Positions 10,289 through 19,848 are shown, counted from the stretch's first letter. The stretch is DNA of 64,000 bases from Adiantum capillus-veneris (GCA_014529385.2 CM043971.1:87310840-87374839), one strand, 5' to 3'. The notes: a model not told the origin generated them from the letters alone. A program made the numbers and translations.

Positions 10289-11647
10289 GTGGAAGAGCTT
10301 GTCAGCAAAGATGAGCCTTTTATTGAAGAGAGCCCATGTGTAGAGGAGTTAGCAGATGCCAAGTGTCCAATGCAACTTCAAGACGTGGAGCATGTTCTCG
10401 TGGAGTGCTTGTATGAAAGGGTAACGGATCGTGGCCAAATGGTAGGTGCCCAGAGCTTGGGGTTGGATGACGAAAGTGGGCATGACAATGGTCCAGCTTT
10501 TGTGGAGCAGCTAGAGGATGATGATGTTGATACCGAATCGGCCTATGGTAAAGACGATGAGGCTACAAGCTCAAGCTTCAGGGAAACAAGCGAGGAGGAT
10601 AGAGATACAAGTTGCGAGACAGAGTCCAAAGAGCCGGTATTGGTAAAGGTAAAGTTATCGTGTTATGCGCATAAGGATGTGGTGGTTGCCACTATAAAGG
10701 ATGAACCGATGATAGCATTGGAGCTTGGGAATAAAGACATGCAGGTGAGGGTGCTATGCGGCACCATGCTAATGATGATGCTCATCAAGATAGCTATGGA
10801 AGGTGCTTTGATTGTACATCAGATACAAGGGTTTCCCAAGAGGGAGAGAGTTGTTGTGGCTGAGGAAGAAGAACAGGTTGAAGAAGATGGCATGCAAGAG
10901 ATATTGAATGCTCATAAAGAAAAAGAGCAGCTCCAGCTACCGATGGATTGCACGAGAGATGCCTTGGATACGAGTTCTTTTGAGCAGGTATGCTTGGATG
11001 ATGAGGTCGATTGGGTGTTTGATGACCTAGTGGGTGAGATGGATGAAGAGACACAGGTGATGGCTGGGAAAGCTTTGACCAGAATGCAGGTGATACGAGG
11101 GTCTGTCCCTTTGCAGATGGAGGTTTCTTTGGGACAGCAGAAGTCTGTTGCTATGGTGGTGCCGATAGAGGCATGTATGGAGGTGAGTATGGAAGTGATG
11201 GTGACCGGGGTTCCTTTGTTGAAAGAGTTTCCCGCTAAGCGGAGTGGTCCTCTTGAATGTGAAGGAAATTCCAAGGGTGTGGACTTGTTCGATCTGTCAA
11301 AGGAGGTTTGTGTATGGTGGTTGAAGGGGATGCTGATAAACGCAGCTGTGCAGTGGGCCGTCGAGCAGGTGCAGGATTTTCTTGAGGAGGATCTCACTTT
11401 ATATGGTTGGGAGGGAGGGCATGCTATGTTCAATGTGAATGATGATGTGCACTTGTTGAGTGGCATTGGTGCTTTTGGTGGTGCTTTTTTGGAAGTGGAA
11501 AATATGCTTATGAATGATGGGAGCATTGGAAGTATGCCAAGGGAAAATTATGTGGATGATTGGCTATGCGTTGGGATGCAGCACTATGCAAGGGTGTTAC
11601 AGTTGGATGGAAGAGACCATTACATGGTGTTTGACCCAAGCGGTTGA
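10289..11647 (+). CDS. Acidic 452-aa protein of non-autonomous LTR element A
   Basis: An uninterrupted 452-codon frame between gag and the 3' LTR, where an autonomous element would have pol. It is rich in Glu, Asp, Val and Met, with acidic clusters in the first 120 residues (for example LEDDDVDTES) and no protease, reverse transcriptase or integrase motif. Its middle (LVKVKLSCYAHKDVVVATIK; MQVRVLCGTMLM) aligns with element B at about 44,920-45,230, and its end (LYGWEGG) with 45,560 (LFGWEGG). Shared presence in two diverged LTR families argues for a real element protein; the function is unknown. The ATG is the first in frame after the gag stop; a longer gag fusion existed in B. Confidence 0.65.
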   Translation: MEELVSKDEPFIEESPCVEELADAKCPMQLQDVEHVLVECLYERVTDRGQMVGAQSLGLDDESGHDNGPAFVEQLEDDDVDTESAYGKDDEATSSSFRETSEEDRDTSCETESKEPVLVKVKLSCYAHKDVVVATIKDEPMIALELGNKDMQVRVLCGTMLMMMLIKIAMEGALIVHQIQGFPKRERVVVAEEEEQVEEDGMQEILNAHKEKEQLQLPMDCTRDALDTSSFEQVCLDDEVDWVFDDLVGEMDEETQVMAGKALTRMQVIRGSVPLQMEVSLGQQKSVAMVVPIEACMEVSMEVMVTGVPLLKEFPAKRSGPLECEGNSKGVDLFDLSKEVCVWWLKGMLINAAVQWAVEQVQDFLEEDLTLYGWEGGHAMFNVNDDVHLLSGIGAFGGAFLEVENMLMNDGSIGSMPRENYVDDWLCVGMQHYARVLQLDGRDHYMVFDPSG

Positions 11648-11817
11648 TGACAGGTAAAGCAGGGGTTGGGCAACCCGCATGAACAAAGGCAATGGATAGC
11701 AGATGCCAGGTTTTGTACATATTTTAGGTGGTTTTGTGGTGTGTAGAGAGTTTGTTTTGGTGTGGCAGTCTTTTTTAGTGCAATAAGTCTGTTTGTGGTT
11801 GAACATGAATGTTCAAC

Positions 11818-11834
11818 AAGGGGGTGGGCAATGA
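11818..11834 (+). promoter_or_regulatory. Polypurine tract, element A
   Basis: Purine-rich aagggggtgggcaatga lies immediately before the 3' LTR start (TGGTGCAACC, 11,835). The same tract precedes the element B 3' LTR at about 45,886. Confidence 0.65.
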
Positions 11835-13581
11835 TGGTGCAACCAAATTTGTTCTATGTTGGGAAGTGTTCTATGCACTACCAAGCGTGCTAGCATGCGC
11901 ATGGCAAAGGGCTAAAGCAGGTATGAGGACCTTGGGCAGGAGAGTGGCATCGGAAATCTATGCTTAAAGTGGTTTTTTAGGCCAGAGGGGCCTGCAAAGT
12001 GAGATAATGGTGACGGTAGTTCATGGTGTTCGAGATATGGAAAATGTGCCCCAGAATGTGTTATTCGAGATGCGCTAGAAGCTCGTCCAGACAGCTCATC
12101 AAACGGAGCCCAGATGTGCAAGACATGGCAACTTGAAGTGGGATGCGTTTGCAGATCCTCGCCGGATTGGGCGGGCACATGTGATTGGTCAAGGCGGGTG
12201 TGATATCATACACGGGAAGTGCTCGAGTTGTGGGGCACGCCGGTCTTTTCGGATTGAGAATTGGGCTTCTGGATGGAAAGTTATGGACAATCAAGGTTTG
12301 GCAGGGGCCAGTTTCGAGGCGGTTGGGGGCCGCATTGGGAAACGCACCATTTGGTGTTTTCTTGATCTCGCCAGGTGTCTTGTGGGTAGCATGCAGCATG
12401 TGATGCTAGTCAGAGTCGACGGCACCTGAATTGGAGTTCGGAGCATGGAGATATGCTTGGTCGAGGTCGGCAGTTCGTAGTGAACGTGGATGGTCGGATG
12501 CTTTTTTCTATGTTTGGGACACGCTATTTGAGGCCGTCAAGGCAACATGATGCGAAGCTGATAGGTGGACCTCCCATGTGGTATAACTAAAAAAATCATG
12601 CGGCAAGTCCGAGCACCGACGGAGTACGAATCAAACTCCTCTTGCTTATAAATGGAAAGGGAAAGGAAGGCTGGAGTGTTTTTCATAAGAGAAATGCAAG
12701 CTCAAAAGTTAACGGGAGTGGAAAAAAAGAAAAAAAGTCTTTGAAGAATAAGCCTTGAGCAGTGGGGCCTGTGTTGTTGCTTAAAAATAGAAAGTCTTTT
12801 TTCTCTTGTGGAGGTTAGGAGGTGAAGTGAAAAAAAAAAGGGGGCAGCGGGTTATTGAAAAAGAGGAGCTGGAGGTTTTTTCTTTTGGAGGGGAAGAAAA
12901 GAGAATGTAGGAAGGAAAAAAGAGACAGTCTCCGTGCGCTCGGCGATCGAAGCTGAGACCCGATGATAAAGCATCATTTGTGAAACGGCTCGGAAGGGTG
13001 AGAACCCGATAGAAAAGGGAGCCCTCGAGGGTTGCCAAGAGGAAGAGTTGTTACGTGGGCGAAGACAGAAGTGGATGTTCCCGTCGAGGCATGTGCCAAC
13101 GGAGTCAAGTGGCGAGGGAGGTGTGTGTCCCTCTGTACGGATTGGTGATGGCCATGGCGACCAAGAGCAGGCCATGTGGATCATGTACACGAGTTGTCTT
13201 TTTGAAGGAGAAGCTGTCATTGCCGGTTTTTTGGCGTCATCTCTCCCCCCTTCCCCCCTTTCTTCTTTGCTCGTCTCTAGGGTGTGTGGTGCCGGTGTGT
13301 GAGAGCGTGTGCGTCCCTCGAGCCCCCTGTGTGTGTGAGAGAGAGAGAAAGAGAGAGAGGTATTGAATTGTGGAAGTGCGAGAATTGGGAAAGATCGGTG
13401 TGGTAGCTCTCTGAGGATTGTGCAGAGTGTTTGTGCGTTAGGCGAAGTGCAGGCGAGGCCCTGTTAGTGTGAGTTGCTTGTTTTGAAGGTGTTTTTGAGA
13501 GGACAGGGGTGTTGTGAATACCCTGAGCTATATAGGGGCCATTGTGTGTGTCTCGGGTGTGTTCCCCATTCCCCCTCTCCA
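11835..13581 (+). repeat. LTR of element A, 3' copy
   Basis: About 1.75 kb, TGGTGCAACC...CTCTCCA. It pairs with the inverted copy at 4,589-6,322; with strand corrected the pair bounds an element of about 7.2 kb. The outer end matches the LTR ends of element B (CCCCCTCTCCA at 43,738 and 49,384). ACGT follows at 13,582-13,585. The two LTRs differ at many positions, so this insertion is not recent. Confidence 0.9.
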
Positions 13582-13585
13582 ACGT

Positions 13586-13741
13586 GGAAGTGGTGGACAA
13601 AGACCTAAATCTTAGGATAGTAATTACAACAAGGCAGCAATTCAATCTTCTGCAACTTCCACATGACATAGTGGAGGAGACTGCCGACATTGACTCCGTA
13701 AACTTTTATTTCTTTTTGGGCGGACGAAGTGTAATGCAATG
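13586..13741 (+). pseudogene. TIR transposon gene G1, final part of frame
   Basis: Continues the frame broken by element A: GTG GAA GTG GTG GAC then KDLNLRIVITTRQQFNLLQL, DIVEETADIDSVNFYFFLGG and a TGA stop at about 13,741. With 6,323-6,537 it forms about 124 codons without a stop. No family recognised. Confidence 0.55.
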
Positions 13742-13874
13742 AAGGGAGAAGCATTTTTTGTGTGGAGATCTTTTTGGCCGTACTCAAATTGTGCCCATGT
13801 AATCAGTTCTGAGTGGCTTCAACGAAATGTAACTTTTTTTACTAGTTTAATCTTAATATCATGTGTTTGCTCAA

Positions 13875-13876
<2 letters not shown>

Positions 13877-13934
<58 letters not shown>
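13877..13934. repeat. (CT)n microsatellite
   Basis: CT dinucleotide tract of about 29 units within the DNA transposon, between the end of G1 and the end of G2. Confidence 0.95.
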
Positions 13935-13937
<3 letters not shown>

Positions 13938-14097
13938 AGTATTCGAAACACATAGTCAGGTAGATAGTATCAATTTAAGGTATAAACAATGAATTACTAA
14001 GTACATTTGTAAGTACAAATTTCGATGTGCTCAATGGGCTTAAGTACATTGCTTGTAGGTATGGGACCAAAATGTCCCCTAGGTAAAATCGTGAAGA

Positions 14098-14556
14098 TGC
14101 CCTTCAAATGAAGGTGGGGAAATAGTAGTTCCGGGTGGATTAAGTAAGCCCTTGTGTGGTGTGTCATCAATCAACAAAGTATTGAGAACATCATAAGGCA
14201 CATTGATCTGTTCAAAGGGCTTGTAGAAAAGTGGTACATTAGCTTTAGTTGGGTGGAAATGTCCTGCAATGGTATCACAATTTCTTTGACTATACACAAA
14301 ATAAAAATGTAATCTCTTAATTTCAACCAAAAATTGCAAAGTATGTAACAAAGGGATTCAGGTTGTGGGCCTGCATTGAAGACCAGATAGCAACCCTAAA
14401 CCGTGGAATCAAAAAATTCAAAAATTCCTTTGTGCCTGGTCAAATTAATACTTTGACATTTCCCAAGTGAAAACTACGTAAATTGAAGAACTCTGTATGT
14501 ACACTATACAGCTGTCGTAGCAGCAACAGTCCATTGATATCGAAGATAATCAGTCT
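14098..14556 (-). pseudogene. G2 last exon: FCP1/NIF-type HAD phosphatase domain
   Basis: After a 3' splice site (GATTGTAG, 14,557-14,564) the frame gives LIIFDINGLLLL, matching the HAD motif I region of plant CTD-phosphatase-like proteins (DLNGLL type, not the canonical DxDxT). Next come PGTKEFLNF and RFRVAIWSSMQAHNLNPF (motif II, WSS), a decayed stretch, then PLFYKPFEQI and NTLLIDDTPHKGLLNPPG (the DD acid pair and family hallmark). So the whole NIF-like domain is present in order within about 150 codons. There are two frame changes and an in-frame TGA just before PGTKEF where CGA (Arg) is expected. Catalysis is doubtful because motif I has N where the second Asp would be. Confidence 0.75.
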
Positions 14557-14632
14557 CTACAATCATTGTGTGCATACATATAAGTAGTTAGAAACAAAAA
14601 AGTGTATATTATTTAAGTACAATGGATCTTAC

Positions 14633-15340
14633 CGGAACAACCATATCTACTTGGAGCAAGAGTCCATACTGGTCATTTCTAATGTTGACATTCTGTTGTT
14701 GAGTGTCGATGTTTCCTTCTTTATTGCCAAGGGTATCCACCTCTTGTGGTTGCGTAGTACATGACTCTTGTGTTTCCATGGCCGAATGGTTAACCTGTTC
14801 TGTTGTCTGTTCCTGGCCTTGATTTGCAATATTGGCCTCCTCCTCTACATATTCAAGACACTTTGTACCTTCTCTCGGCTCTGAAGAGCTCTTCACATCT
14901 GCAATAATAGGAGATTTGACTCCCTGATTTTGATCATGAGCCGCATCCTGTGTCACAATAATAGGCACTCCCTTATCCTCCTCTGCTTGGCCTAGAAGCT
15001 TTTTTGCATTCCTCGTCTCTGAGGAGCATTTTACATCTGCATTTTCAGGGTCTTGGTCTACTTCACAATGATCAACCCCAACTTTGGATTGAACCGCTCC
15101 AACTACAAAGCTTATCGATGTATTTTCCTCTAATATGGGGTCAGTTTTAGGGATTTGGTTTCAAGTGGTGAAAACTGGCATGACTTCCTCTTCACCGGTC
15201 ATTGTTAAAGCTATAATATGATGGTCGACAAAACTGTCTTCTGCATCTAAAACTCTTGGGGTTGAAAGAGATAGTAGATGTTGAATCATTGAAGCGTGGT
15301 ACCTTTGTAGATATTCCAATGTATAATTTTCCATAGCATT
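14633..15340 (-). pseudogene. G2 middle exon: acidic, Gln-rich linker region
   Basis: Bounded by a 3' splice site (TAATTTTGCAG, next to 15,340) and a donor (TTCCG|GTAAGATCC). It encodes NAMENYTLEYLQRYHASMIQ, then a low-complexity acidic and Gln/Thr-rich region (GQEQTTEQVNHSAMETQE; QPQEVDTLGNKEGN). One in-frame TGA occurs at about 15,170 after MPVFTT. Such a composition is typical of a disordered linker. The 76-bp intron to the HAD exon keeps it in the same transcription unit by inference. Confidence 0.55.
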
Positions 15341-15421
15341 CTGCAAAATTAGGTTAACTTGTGGTCAATACTTTAATTAATAATAGCACCAAGTTTGGTC
15401 CAAACTATAGCAAGGAAATAC

Positions 15422-15603
15422 CTTTGACATAAATGGATTCAAAGCAAAAAAACTCTGGAGTATGTACTCTGTATGGAGAGACATCTCCAACCCAGGAATT
15501 TGGATCTGTCTAATTAGGCACTTTGATAGCTTTAAAGGTGGACTTGTAGAGTTCATGATTTCCACGGAGCCTTCCATAGACATGAAGTAATCGTTTTACA
15601 CAT
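15422..15603 (-). pseudogene. G2 internal exon
   Basis: Minus-strand stretch with acceptor TTCATAG and donor CAAAG|GTATTT. It encodes FMSMEGSVEIMNSTSPPLKL and EMSLHTEYILQSFFALNPF. It is unrecognised, but the open frame, strand and splice signals fit the gene running from 16,843 to 14,098. Confidence 0.5.
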
Positions 15604-15692
15604 CTATGAACAGTGAAGGTTATTTGTTATTAACAATATTCAGGTCATCAACCATATCCTAAATAATGACTAAAGGTTTTATCAACACTTAC

Positions 15693-15942
15693 ACTCTTAT
15701 CTCTGAATGTGTTGCTCGTATGGAGTTGATAGTCCATACCACTTGTTTGTCCAGTTCTATGCATACAATTATTTGATTCATATGGCAACACCAGAGTTGT
15801 CACCTGAAGCATTGCACAGTGGACAAACCATCCCTCCAATGTGCCATGAGGGGTGTTCTTTATTCTGAGTGGCACAGACAACTGTGGATCTAAAATATAA
15901 ATTTCATTATGGGTTTCTTGAGGGAGCTGGCTCTTTATTAAG
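15693..15942 (-). pseudogene. G2 internal exon
   Basis: Acceptor TTTTTGATTGTAG and donor GAGT|GTAAGTG bound about 83 codons (SQLPQETHNEIYILDPQLSV; GTLEGWFVHCAMLQVTTL). No domain is recognised. It could be a second folded domain between the histone and HAD parts. Confidence 0.5.
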
Positions 15943-16084
15943 CTACAATCAAAAACAAGGATTTAATTAGAGGCCAAGTACCAACAAAAAAGGATCTTAA
16001 AGGTAGAGAAGAGCACATATTTTAGGCATAAATAAAAATAAGAGTTGGTAATTTGTGCATTTGGATCTTTCAATATCCCAATAT

Positions 16085-16843
16085 CAAAAGAGTCCTAATT
16101 GCCTACTACCATCAGCAAGGGGAATGGTTGCTAACAGTCCTTCTGTCATGGAATGTAAAATATCATTGTTTCTTTCATTTAGGTCTGTGGTAACTTGCCC
16201 ATAGTTTCTCCTCTGGGCCTCTTCATCAACAGCAATAGACTGTATCCTCTTTAACTTCTCTGCTTCAGAGTGATCTTTCTTCTTGCTCAGCTCTGGCTCT
16301 AGTGTTCATCTCATGAGTAAACTCATGAATCTTAACCCCTTGATCCCGGTAGCCTGGTGGTATTAGCAGTATATCTTTCATTTTGGGATCAATAAACTCA
16401 TCAAGGATAAGGAGCTTATCGTATCTCCAATGCACTCTCTTGAGAGTCTCACTGTCCTTGTCCATTATTGTCACCGGATGAGCATGAGCAACAACAATGG
16501 TAATATCATAAAAATACTCCAGTAACAAATCTTCTACTACTTCTTGAAGACACAGCAGGGCAACAACCTTCCACCTCATTGTACCAGCACATGCTTCCTC
16601 ACAGATTTGCCTTACTGCTCTTTGGAAAGGAAATTTAGGGACACAAAGCTCAATACATTTCTGAGCTTTCTTGATCTCCCTAAATAAACCCATGTTTCTT
16701 TGAATATTCTTCATTCTTGGTCCCTTCAATATCTTCATTAGTGTAGCTGAAGTTTTCTTCTTACTAGCAAACCTTCCACATGCTTTCTTTGCAAGCCCTC
16801 ATCCTTTCCATGCCTTCCTTGTTGTTTCCTTTGTTCTTGCCAT
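16085..16843 (-). pseudogene. G2 first exon: histone H3-like tail and histone fold with C-terminal extension
   Basis: The ATG at 16,843 begins MARTKETTRKAWKG, matching the H3 tail MARTKQTARKSTGG at A1, R2, T3, K4, T6, R8, K9 and G13. Codon 15 is TGA (16,801-16,799). The frame then gives a Lys-rich tail and an H3 fold: GLFREIKKAQKCIELCVPKF (alphaN and alpha1 start; H3 has ALREIRKYQKSTELLIRKL), PFQRAVRQICEE, MRWKVVALLCLQEVVEDLLL (alpha2), HAHPVTIMDKD (H3 HAKRVTIMPKD) and a final helix. Residue offsets to H3 are only about +6 through the core, so the domain is full length. It does not stop at the H3 C terminus: about 50 more residues follow, then a frameshift near 16,270 into KKDHSEAEKLKRIQSIAVDE. 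The divergence is far above that of host H3 and it sits inside a transposon. Confidence 0.85.
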
Positions 16844-16867
16844 TCCACTGGAAGAGAAAAATGCAAA

Positions 16868-16970
<103 letters not shown>

Positions 16971-16981
16971 CCCCTTTTTCT

Positions 16982-17046
16982 GTGGATCATGACGCGCGGA
17001 CTCATCTTTAAGCCAGGCTAGTTGCTTATTGCACATCGTGATCCAC
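16982..17046. promoter_or_regulatory. Hairpin a (GGATCAYG-CGCG type)
   Basis: Left arm GTGGATCATGACGCGCG (16,982-16,998) and right arm GCACATCGTGATCCAC (17,031-17,046) form a near-perfect stem with a 32-nt loop. It lies about 140 bp upstream of the H3-like ATG. Confidence 0.8.
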
Positions 17047-17144
17047 AAGAGGATGGAGAAAATTTTGTAATCTATTTCATGCCTTTTAAGCAAAAAGCCT
17101 CAACAATTTTGTAGGACACGTTTTCTCTCCCTCTCTCTCTTTGT

Positions 17145-17209
17145 ATGGATCATGGCGCATGGGCACAAAAACAAGAAAAGAGAACAATCTATCATGCGCC
17201 ATGATCCAT
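17145..17209. promoter_or_regulatory. Hairpin b
   Basis: Perfect 17-nt arms: ATGGATCATGGCGCATG (17,145-17,161) and its exact complement (17,193-17,209), with a 31-nt loop. Confidence 0.85.
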
Positions 17210-17220
17210 TTTGTGACATC

Positions 17221-17221
17221 C

Positions 17222-17249
<28 letters not shown>
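17221..17249. repeat. (CT)n microsatellite
   Basis: Short CT tract just after hairpin b in the G2-G3 divergent region. Confidence 0.9.
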
Positions 17250-17254
<5 letters not shown>

Positions 17255-17532
17255 AAATCAAGTGTGCATTTGTTACTATAAATGTACACGTATTTTTGGG
17301 TTGTTAAAAATCACTTATTTGGTCGTACCGCCCATTAAATCCATGTCCTTGTAACACGTATTCAATATATGCGGCTCGCACCATTAAAAGACGCCAACAG
17401 TAATATCTATTACTACATGAAAAGGGGAGAGGAGAGAGGAAGAATAACTCGAGAGAGAGATAGAGGCTAGAGAGAGACACACACACATAGAGAGAGAGAG
17501 AGAGGCAGGGAGAGAGAGAGAGAGAGAGAGAG

Positions 17533-17725
17533 ATTAACTCGTGTGTTCAAGCTAATTACAAACCTCAAGAGAGAGTGAGAGAGAGAGAGAGAGAGATATT
17601 AACTCGTGCGTTCAAGCTAATTACAAACCTCAAGAGAGAGTGAGAGAGAGAGAGATATATATTAATTCGTGTGGTCAAGCTAATTATAGACCTCGAGAGA
17701 GACAGAGATAGAGGCTTGAGAGACA
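17533..17725. repeat. Tandem repeat, about 64-bp unit, three copies
   Basis: Three units begin ATTAACTCG or ATTAATTCG at 17,533, 17,598 and 17,661. Each continues with TTCAAGCTAATTACA-type sequence and a GA-rich tail. The third copy is the most diverged. Confidence 0.85.
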
Positions 17726-17973
17726 GAGAGAGAAAGTGAGGGAGTGAGAAAGAGACACCTAAGAAGGCCTCTGCCTCCTTCAAGGTGCAGGAATCAGAAG
17801 CTTGATGACCCAAAACCACATTCCTAGTCCTGAACCTCTACTCCAACAACAATGTCTAGTCCTGGCAAAGGTAAATTCAATATCTTCAGTTTCATTATGT
17901 CCTTAGTTTAGTTGTGTTTAGGGAATGTGCTTCAAAATGTAAAAGATCATTTCACCATTCAAATACCATCATT

Positions 17974-18034
17974 GGATCACGGCGCGCCAGTAATGTCATG
18001 GCGATTTGTTTACATACTCCGCGCGTCGTGATCC
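17974..18034. promoter_or_regulatory. Hairpin c
   Basis: Arms GGATCACGGCGCGCC (17,974-17,988) and GCGCGTCGTGATCC (18,021-18,034), with a 32-nt loop. It falls in the proposed first intron of G3. Confidence 0.85.
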
Positions 18035-18108
18035 TCTTCTAATATTTACAAAGGATTTTTTTGTATAATGATATTGTAGGTATTTCAATGCATCAAAGCC
18101 TGCTAAGT

Positions 18109-18169
18109 GGATCACGACGTGCCAACAGAGTTCTTAACGTTAGTTTATATACTCCGCGCGCCGTGATCC
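18109..18169. promoter_or_regulatory. Hairpin d
   Basis: Arms GGATCACGACGTGCC (18,109-18,123) and GCGCGCCGTGATCC (18,156-18,169), with a 32-nt loop. It sits in sequence partly repeated from the hairpin c unit. Confidence 0.85.
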
Positions 18170-18255
18170 TCTTTTGATTTTGTACAAACGTTTTTTTTAA
18201 AAATTAAATTGCTTTGATGTATTGGTAGCTATTCTATTTTATGAAATCCCATTAA

Positions 18256-18320
18256 GTGGATCACGGCGCGCCTATAGCTGAGTGGATTTTTGTTTATGTA
18301 TTCAGCGCATCGTGATCCAC
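18256..18320. promoter_or_regulatory. Hairpin e
   Basis: Arms GTGGATCACGGCGCGCC (18,256-18,272) and GCGCATCGTGATCCAC (18,305-18,320), with a 32-nt loop. It is the last of the five. Confidence 0.85.
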
Positions 18321-19846
18321 TTGTATGGCTTTTACTCTTCACAAATATAAGCTAGTTTTGCATTTAATCCATAGTAATCATGATTAGTTGGTAATAATTG
18401 TGAGATACCTAGCTATAGTTTGTTCAAAACTTATATGATCATTTGGTGCTCTTATTTTTATATATGTTTGTTGAAACTTATATTTGTGAGTATGAAATAA
18501 ATGGCAGGTTTAAGATCATGTAGGAGGAAGAGGTAGAAAATAGATCCCGAGCGCATTGTTGGCCAAGGAAACCTTCCAAGAAGACTACCGGAGCTGTTAA
18601 AAACATCAATGAAGAGGAATGTAAACTTCACAGAACCCATTGATATATCTGCTGTGCAGAGCCTACCATTAGTTTGGAGGAGCCTGCTCTAGGTTTGGAG
18701 GAACCTGATACTAACCCATTTGTAGAAGTGGAGTCCCCTTCTACTTCAAAATTTACTTTACACTGGATTTTTCAGGACCTATTTTGCAGAGTGCCCAATG
18801 TGTTGCAACAATCCAAAAGAAAAAACAGACAGTTATTTATGAAGACCCTAAAATGATTCATAAAAGGCTTTTAGATTTTGCAGTTTCATCTAGGGCTGGT
18901 GATAAGTTTGATTTGGTCTCCTGCATTTTTAATGCTCCATTTAATCTTGATGTGTTTATGGTTGAACAGAGTGAACACTTGAAGGTAGAACAGGAGAAGT
19001 TTGAGCTTCACACTCAAGAGGGCAAGGTTAATGTTGGTGAAATGGTGGTAGTCCATTTAAAAGACTGTGATCCTAAAAGGCAATCTTACAAGAAGTATAA
19101 TCAGCTGCCTCTTATGTACATGCCCTATTGGTGCATCTTACATGAATGGGAGTGCAAGATAATTCAAGAATCCTTTGGATTTCTAATATTTTTAAATGGA
19201 TTATTTACAAGTCTTATGAAAGATCCTAAGGAGTTCATGGAGGAAAAAGATTTACCAGCAGATGAAAAAGAGGAAAAAAATGAGGAATATATTGAAGTGA
19301 CAAAGATAGAGGAGTCCATTGATCTTGAAGAAGAAGCATAGAGGTGAAATGAAGCAATCTTCTCTCAGTGAAAACCTCAGATATCAAGCTACCCCTAGAT
19401 GTGTCAGGTTTGAATGAGCGGCAAGCCACCTTAATGCTAGCAGGAGTGCCAGAGTTTAAATTTGGAGATAGGTCATACATTTTCCTTCATGATATACAAA
19501 GTATTTTTTCTTTGCAGGAGGACTTTGTACTGGCCACTATCTCCAAGTATCAGGAGGAGAGGACTGGATTTGTTTCAGATGACAATAGTGATGATGAGGC
19601 AATGGAGATCTCCAGTAACCCACTGTTAAACTCTGCTTTGAGAAGGCAAAAAGTTATAAAGAAAGCCTTCCTGATGAAGCCACATTTCAAACTATTCGAA
19701 ATAATCTGAAGCCATCAACTAGCAAACAGGATATGGAGGATTGGTTTAAGCGACCAATGCAGGAGTCAACCGGATCACTCAACCTATGGAAGGATGAGCT
19801 TTTTTGCAAGATGAGCGTTTCATAGTATAAAATTCTGCCCCCACCT

Positions 19847-19848
<2 letters not shown>

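Noticed and set aside
10912-11526. 204-codon minus-strand ORF
   Set aside because: Shadow of the acidic ORF on the other strand; Ser/Thr/Pro-rich composition is what the complement of that ORF gives.
16085-16843. Host centromeric H3 (CENH3) gene or processed H3 pseudogene
   Set aside because: The tail matches canonical H3 rather than a CENH3 tail, there is a long C-terminal extension with spliced exons, and the exon sits inside a TIR element. A captured ancestor is still possible.
17852-18560. MSSPGKG start of G3 as an H2A or H4 histone
   Set aside because: Beyond the first seven residues no histone-fold sequence follows in any frame.
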